19,531 nt of DNA from DATLBY01 sp035526665 (lineage in GTDB: Bacteria > Acidobacteriota > Terriglobia > Bryobacterales > Bryobacteraceae): assembly GCA_035526665.1 (NCBI GenBank), contig DATLBY010000359.1, positions 1 through 19,531 of the forward strand. Reading direction: 5' to 3'. Positions 15,304 through 19,531 of this stretch are shown one piece after another. The notes beneath the pieces were generated by a model. That model worked only from the letters and a program-made list of their open reading frames with translations. It was not told the origin of the DNA and did no database searches. Within the stretch, counting starts at the first letter, position 1. Each line of letters starts with the position of its first letter. A program made the position numbers and the translations under genes.

Positions 15304-16413
15304 CTAGCCGGATCTTTCGGACGTGATCGGGTCGTTTCCGTAGTAGCGCTCCACGTTTTGCGGGGTGATCAGACGATGACGCGTGAAGACCGCCGGAGGC
15401 ACTGGCCGGTTCGCCAGAATGTCCAGGGCCACCTGAATGGATTCCTCGCCATATTGTTCCGGAAAAAATGCCACCGAACCGATCATGCGCGTGCGCGCTT
15501 TCCGCATCTCATCCCGGGCCTCTCGAATGGCCCCCTGACCCACCACTACACAACTCTCGGCGATGCCGGCTTCCTCGAAGGCGCTTAAGGCGCCGAGTGA
15601 GCAGGCGTCGTTGATCCCTGTCACTAACGCACGTACAGACCGGCGCGCCCGCAAATGAGCGCGCGTCACCGACAGACTGCGGCGAAAAGAGTCGTTCCCC
15701 TCCAGACGCACCACCCCGGCCTCCGGGAACTTCGGCAGGATCTCGCGGATACCTTCCAAAGCGCCCGTCAGGCGTAGCCGCGGCAGGTTCCCCGCCGCTT
15801 CTAACCCGATCAAAATGAGCTCATCTACCTTTCCATCCCAGTTCTGCGCGGCCCACCGGCCCAGCGCACGTCCCGCAATCAGCCCGGCTTCGTAGTTGTT
15901 GGCGCCGAAATACGTGGCTCCCGGATGCGGGATTCCGATTGCAATCATGGGAATCTTTGCCTGTTGAAAAATCGATGAAATCAGGGGTGCTACCGATTCG
16001 AAAGTTTGAAATTCAATTACGATATCCACTCCTTCCCGCACCAGACGGTTGGCGTTACGGACCGCCGTCCTGGCGCTAAAGCGGTTGTCCACGAAGACTA
16101 ATTCGACATCCATCATCGCAGCCGCGCGGCGGATGCTCGCGCTTACCTCGTGGGCGAAGGGCGAGTCCTCCGCCTGCGACGCATAGGCGATTTTGGCCCG
16201 GCGCTTGTGCCGGACAGTGATACTGGAGCTGTAGCGCTTTTGAGATGCCCGTTCCATAAAGCCGGCGGCTACCAGGGTGCCCAGCAATCTGGAAACTGTA
16301 GCCTTGTGAATTCCTGTGCGCTCAGCGATGTCGCGCACTCTTAATAGCTCGCCTTCACCCTGGAATGCTTTGAGGATCTCGCAGGCTCGTATTACAGAAT
16401 TCACTTCCGTCAT
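15304..16413 (-). CDS. Transcriptional regulator: IclR-type winged helix fused to a periplasmic-binding-protein-like sensor
   Basis: A 369-residue protein. Residues 1-60 are an IclR-type winged helix (SVIRACEILKAFQGEGELLR, IAERTGIHKATVSRLLGTLV, AAGFMERAS). Residues from about 75 to the end form a type 1 periplasmic-binding-protein/LacI-like sugar sensor: KIAYASQAEDSPFAHEVSAS, FVDNRFSARTAVRNANRLVR, VDIVIEFQ, GATYFGANNYEAGLIAGRAL and VRALVTGINDACSLGALSAF. It lacks the usual IclR effector domain. There is no signal peptide, so it is cytoplasmic and most likely binds a sugar or sugar acid. The open frame extends to 17106, but that part is antisense to the DUF1549 gene; ATG 16413 starts the HTH domain exactly. 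It converges on the dehydrogenase-aldolase pair and diverges from the DUF1549 gene, with two identical inverted repeats upstream that it may bind. Confidence 0.88.
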   Translation of the reverse strand: MTEVNSVIRACEILKAFQGEGELLRVRDIAERTGIHKATVSRLLGTLVAAGFMERASQKRYSSSITVRHKRRAKIAYASQAEDSPFAHEVSASIRRAAAMMDVELVFVDNRFSARTAVRNANRLVREGVDIVIEFQTFESVAPLISSIFQQAKIPMIAIGIPHPGATYFGANNYEAGLIAGRALGRWAAQNWDGKVDELILIGLEAAGNLPRLRLTGALEGIREILPKFPEAGVVRLEGNDSFRRSLSVTRAHLRARRSVRALVTGINDACSLGALSAFEEAGIAESCVVVGQGAIREARDEMRKARTRMIGSVAFFPEQYGEESIQVALDILANRPVPPAVFTRHRLITPQNVERYYGNDPITSERSG

Positions 16414-16422
16414 CGTAAGGCC

Positions 16423-16439
16423 GTCTCGCAGGCTGAGAC
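16423..16439. promoter_or_regulatory. Inverted repeat GTCTC-N7-GAGAC, operator candidate 1
   Basis: The 17-bp sequence GTCTCGCAGGCTGAGAC has perfect 5-bp arms (16423-16427 and 16435-16439). It lies ten bases before the regulator ATG, in its leader, where binding would block transcription or initiation (autoregulation). It matches the second copy at 13 of 17 positions, including an arm-flanking G, an A in the spacer and the T before GAGAC. Confidence 0.6.
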
Positions 16440-16497
16440 AAATCCATCCCTGTTTATTATGCAACAATCCCACTGTCCGGCACTGAAAGCCCTTTTT

Positions 16498-16514
16498 GTC
16501 TCGTATCGTGAGAC
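16498..16514. promoter_or_regulatory. Inverted repeat GTCTC-N7-GAGAC, operator candidate 2
   Basis: GTCTCGTATCGTGAGAC repeats the arms and spacer length of the first copy, 75 bp away (about seven helical turns). It lies 56 bases upstream of the DUF1549-gene ATG and would overlap a possible weak promoter (TTGTCT at 16496, TACAGT at 16521, 19-base spacing). The pair gives the consensus GTCTCGYANNNTGAGAC. Confidence 0.6.
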
Positions 16515-16569
16515 GCCTGTTACAGTTCACAAAGTTGCGACGCGGCAACGCGCTTGCAGGACAATAGAT

Positions 16570-19035
16570 ATGTCTATCATGCTCCTCAAGCTCTGCTCCT
16601 TGGCGCTGCTGGCATTTACGCTTTTGGCCGACCAGCGCAAAGTTGATTACGTAAAAGACGTTCAACCGCTTTTGCAAGCTCGCTGCTATGGTTGTCATGG
16701 ACCCGGGCAGCAGATGAGCGGACTGCGCCTCGACCTGAAGGATGCGGCCACGCGCGGGGGGTATTCCGGTCCTTTGTTCCAGGCCGGAAACGGTGCAGGC
16801 AGCACGTTGATTCACCGCGTTTCCGGCGATAAGGGGTTTTCTCCCATGCCACCCGCCGGACCGAGGCTGACTGCCGACGAGATTGGGCTGCTCCGCGTGT
16901 GGATCGATCAAGGCGCGAGCTGGCCGGCTGCGGACTCGGCCGTCGCGGTGGCGCGCAAGAGTTCTCACTGGGCTTTCCAGCCGATCCCGCAGCCACTGCC
17001 TCCGCGGCCTTCCAATTCGGCTTGGGTCCGCAATCCAATTGACGCATTCATACTGGCTCGGCTGGAGCGCGAAGCAATCGCGCCTTCTCCGCAAGCCGCC
17101 AAACACACTCTGCTTCGCCGCGCCAGCCTCGACTTGACCGGGCTACCTCCGACTCCGGCCGAAGTAGACAGCTTTATCGCGGACAAGCGGCCGGACGCTT
17201 ATGAACGTCAGGTAGACCGGCTCCTGGCCTCGCCGCACTTCGCGGAAAAGTGGGCCCGTCATTGGCTGGATCTCGCGCGTTATGCCGACAGCGACGGCTA
17301 TGAAAAGGATTGGGTACGCCCCTGGGCATGGCGCTACCGGCAATGGGTGATTGAGGCTATCGATCGCGACATGCCGTTTGATCAATTTACTGTGGAACAG
17401 ATCGCCGGCGACCTGCTGCCGCAGGCTACCGCGGACCAGAAAATTGCGACGGGATTTCATCGAAATACGTTGACCAATCGTGAGGGTGGCATCGATAATG
17501 CGCAATTCCGATTTGAAAATACGGTGGACCGCGCCAGCACGGTGGGTAGTGTCTGGCTGGGTTTGACGGTTGGTTGCGCCCAATGTCACGACCACAAATT
17601 CGACCCCATCAGCCAGAAAGACTTCTACCAGACGTTTGCCTTCTTTGACAACGTGGAAGAAGTGGATATCGACGCCCCGCTGCCGGGCGAACTGGGTCCC
17701 TGGCTACGCGAAAAGGCGGAATATCAAAAGAAACGCACGCAATTGCTGGCGGAATATCATGTTCCCGAACTGCAGGCCGAATGGGAAAAGCGCCTGCATG
17801 AAACCATCGCGAGCCCCGGCAAATGGCTGGATTGGGATCTGGCCTGGGACTGCGTCCAGAAGTTGACGGAAAGCGGCGACGGCGCGGGCATACTGCAAAA
17901 GCCCGCCCAGCAGCGGACGCCGCGCGAGCAGGACGTTCTTACGGACCACTTCGTTCGCAACTATCACTTCGCCGTGGGGGCCAAACGGTATGCGGAGGTC
18001 AAGTTCAAGGAGCTGGACGAAAAGCTCAGCGCCCTCAAAACGGATTATCCGCGATTGAGCCAGGCTATGGTTGTGGCGGAGCGGCCCCCTCACCCGACCT
18101 ACCTTCGGGTTCGCGGCGATTACAAAAATCCGGGCATCGAAGTCATGCCCGCCGGCCTGTCAGTTTTGCCGCAGATTGCGAAAACAGCGCGGCCGACCAG
18201 GCTGGATCTAGCGCACTGGCTGGTGTCGCCGGAGAATCCATTAACCGCACGAGTGGCGGTGAATCGCATCTGGCAGGAGCTGTTCGGCCGAGGGATCGTC
18301 GCCTCGTCGGATGATTTCGGAACACGCGGGAATAAGCCTTCCCACCCCGAGTTGCTCGACTGGCTCGCGAGGCGATTTATGGACAGCGGCTGGAGCCGCA
18401 AGCAGATGATCCGCACCATCGTCACCTCTGCCACCTACCGGCAATCGTCGAAGGCGCGGCCTGAACTGGACGCCGTCGATCCCTCGAACACGCTTCTGGC
18501 GCGGCAGGCGCGTCTGCGCCTCCCGGCCGAGTTGATCCGCGACTCAGCGTTGGCTGTAAGCGGGTTACTGAGCTTGCAAGTTGGCGGCAAGAGCGTACGG
18601 CCGCCGCAGCCTGCCGGAGTCATGGAAATGGGATACGGGAAAAAAGGCGGCGCGCAATGGGCCGAAAGCAAGGGTGCGGACCGGTACCGCCGCGGACTGT
18701 ACATCGAATTCCTACGCTCCACACCGTATCCGCAACTGGTCAATTTCGATGCACCGAAATCGAATGTTCCTCTCTGCCGGCGGGATCGCTCCAACACCTC
18801 GCTGCAGGCGCTCAATCTGCTGAATGATCCCGTCTTTGTCGAGGCGGCGCAGGCTCTGGCTTACCGGGTTACGACGGAATCGTCCGACCCGCTCAACCAT
18901 GCGTTTCGTCTGGCACTGTCCCGTGAACCCAGTGAGCGGGAGGCACAGAGAATGCAGGAATATCTAAAAAAATACGACTGGATGGGGGTCAGCAGCATCC
19001 TCCTGAACCTGGACGAATTCATTACCCGGGAATGA
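16570..19035 (+). CDS. Planctomycete-type cytochrome c protein with DUF1549 and DUF1553 domains
   Basis: The protein has 821 residues from ATG 16570, chosen because AGGA (16558-16561) is eight bases upstream and the signal peptide (MLLKLCSLALLAFTLLA) follows; an open frame to 16459 and ATG 16579 are less likely. Residues 25-100 form a PSCyt1-type haem domain (VDYVKDVQPLLQARCYGCHG, Cys39, Cys42, His43, then LRVWIDQGASWP). DUF1549 follows from about 157 (PIDAFILARLERE, RASLDLTGLPPTPAEVDSF, HWLDLARYADSDGYEKD) with a second CxxCH (CAQCHDHKFDP, Cys336-His340). DUF1553 lies towards the C-terminus (NPLTARVAVNRIWQELFGRG, DFGTRGNKPSHPELLDWLAR, ATYRQSS). Function is unknown; the family is secreted, haem-bearing and almost always paired with DUF1501, as here, and is often near polysaccharide or sulfatase genes. 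The stop overlaps the next start by ATGA, so the two are coupled. Confidence 0.93.
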   Translation: MSIMLLKLCSLALLAFTLLADQRKVDYVKDVQPLLQARCYGCHGPGQQMSGLRLDLKDAATRGGYSGPLFQAGNGAGSTLIHRVSGDKGFSPMPPAGPRLTADEIGLLRVWIDQGASWPAADSAVAVARKSSHWAFQPIPQPLPPRPSNSAWVRNPIDAFILARLEREAIAPSPQAAKHTLLRRASLDLTGLPPTPAEVDSFIADKRPDAYERQVDRLLASPHFAEKWARHWLDLARYADSDGYEKDWVRPWAWRYRQWVIEAIDRDMPFDQFTVEQIAGDLLPQATADQKIATGFHRNTLTNREGGIDNAQFRFENTVDRASTVGSVWLGLTVGCAQCHDHKFDPISQKDFYQTFAFFDNVEEVDIDAPLPGELGPWLREKAEYQKKRTQLLAEYHVPELQAEWEKRLHETIASPGKWLDWDLAWDCVQKLTESGDGAGILQKPAQQRTPREQDVLTDHFVRNYHFAVGAKRYAEVKFKELDEKLSALKTDYPRLSQAMVVAERPPHPTYLRVRGDYKNPGIEVMPAGLSVLPQIAKTARPTRLDLAHWLVSPENPLTARVAVNRIWQELFGRGIVASSDDFGTRGNKPSHPELLDWLARRFMDSGWSRKQMIRTIVTSATYRQSSKARPELDAVDPSNTLLARQARLRLPAELIRDSALAVSGLLSLQVGGKSVRPPQPAGVMEMGYGKKGGAQWAESKGADRYRRGLYIEFLRSTPYPQLVNFDAPKSNVPLCRRDRSNTSLQALNLLNDPVFVEAAQALAYRVTTESSDPLNHAFRLALSREPSEREAQRMQEYLKKYDWMGVSSILLNLDEFITRE

Positions 19036-19531
19036 CCGCCATGAAAAACGAAGAGTTCGATCTTATACAATCGCGGAGGCGTTTCTTCCGTGAGTGCGCG
19101 GGAGGTCTTGGAACCATCGCTCTCTCGCAACTGCTCCAGGCTGAGACGCCGGCCGACCCGCTGGCTCCCCGGAAGCCCCACTTCCCGGCCAAGGCGAAGA
19201 ACGTCATCTTCCTGTTCATGGAGGGAGCGCCCAGCCAGATGGATCTGTTTGATCCCAAGCCCGCCCTGAAGAAGTGGCACGGGCAGCCGCTGCCGCCGTC
19301 CATGACGAAGGACCTGAAACTCGCCTTTATCAAACCAACGGCCTCCATTTTGGGCAGCCCGCGCGAGTTTAAGCCCTATGGCCAGTGCGGTATGGAACTC
19401 TCCGACGTGCTGCCGCACACAGCTTCCATCGCCGACGATATCTGCCTGGTCCGCAGCATGCAGAGCGAGGCGTTCAACCATCATCCAGGACAACTGTACC
19501 TGTTTGCCGGTCACATGATCGGCGGCCGTCC
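19032..19531 (+). CDS. DUF1501 family Tat-exported protein (partial)
   Basis: The frame starts at ATG 19032, sharing ATGA with the end of the DUF1549 gene, or at ATG 19041 three codons on, and continues past the right edge (166 codons visible). A twin-arginine signal, SRRRFFRECAGGLGTIALSQ, is followed by NVIFLFMEGAPSQMDLFDPK, KKWHGQPLP, GMELSDVLPH and DICLVRSMQSEAFNHHPGQL. These are the diagnostic N-terminal motifs of DUF1501 proteins, which have a sulfatase/alkaline-phosphatase-like fold; the metal-site-type segment FNHHP is visible. Pairing with a DUF1549/DUF1553 cytochrome is the standard arrangement in Planctomycetes and Acidobacteria. Its reaction is unknown. Confidence 0.92.
   Translation, partial: MTAMKNEEFDLIQSRRRFFRECAGGLGTIALSQLLQAETPADPLAPRKPHFPAKAKNVIFLFMEGAPSQMDLFDPKPALKKWHGQPLPPSMTKDLKLAFIKPTASILGSPREFKPYGQCGMELSDVLPHTASIADDICLVRSMQSEAFNHHPGQLYLFAGHMIGGR

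Noticed and set aside
16414..17106. N-terminal extension of the regulator frame up to 17106
   Set aside because: It is antisense to the DUF1549 protein; the HTH domain begins exactly at ATG 16413.
1..19531. tRNA, rRNA, CRISPR array or complete insertion sequence
   Set aside because: No tRNA-like cloverleaf, rRNA segment, regularly spaced repeats or transposase reading frame was seen by eye on either strand.

Overview
The window looks like part of a chromosome of an Acidobacterium of the Solibacter/Bryobacter type (class inferred from gene content, no marker gene present). The signs are a long TonB-receptor-like protein with an N-terminal carboxypeptidase-regulatory domain, secreted PQQ dehydrogenases beside multihaem cytochromes, a DUF1549/DUF1553 cytochrome followed by a DUF1501 Tat protein, ASPIC-type TPR remnants, and fairly high GC with AGGAG-type ribosome binding sites.

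Region 1 (1-8533, minus strand, read right to left) is a probable carbohydrate or alcohol oxidation locus: a large outer-membrane receptor (8533-5447), a secreted mutarotase-like protein broken by a frameshift (5365-4422), an intact secreted PQQ dehydrogenase (4413-2554), a pentahaem cytochrome c (about 2590-2171), a badly decayed second PQQ dehydrogenase with a cytochrome domain (2160-458), and the start of a lipoprotein resembling PVC-type haem-binding dehydrogenases (274-1). Substrate capture at the outer membrane, periplasmic oxidation and electron transfer to c-type haem is the inferred logic.

Region 2 (8534-9650) carries divergent promoters and a Tat-exported aldo/keto reductase with a near-consensus promoter.

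Region 3 (9732-13052) is a gene graveyard: an N-terminal piece of a second TonB-like receptor (+), a TPR protein piece (-), a piece of a large uncharacterised acidobacterial-type protein (+), and the first ~40 codons of a probable secreted glycoside-hydrolase-like protein (-). Each is truncated where it meets the next or full of stops and indels. One intact gene, a secreted metallo-beta-lactamase-fold hydrolase (11157-12056), sits in the middle.

Region 4 (13053-15244) has a 300-base leader with promoter-like, palindromic and hairpin elements, then two translationally coupled genes: a D-2-hydroxyacid dehydrogenase and an HpcH/HpaI-family aldolase, suggesting a sugar-acid or keto-acid catabolic pair.

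Region 5 (15304-19531) has a regulator that joins an IclR-type DNA-binding domain to a periplasmic-binding-protein-like sensor (-), diverging from a DUF1549/DUF1553 cytochrome and a DUF1501 protein (+, cut by the window edge). The 156-base gap between them holds two copies of the same 17-bp inverted repeat (GTCTC-N7-GAGAC), the most likely operators in the window and its best lead.
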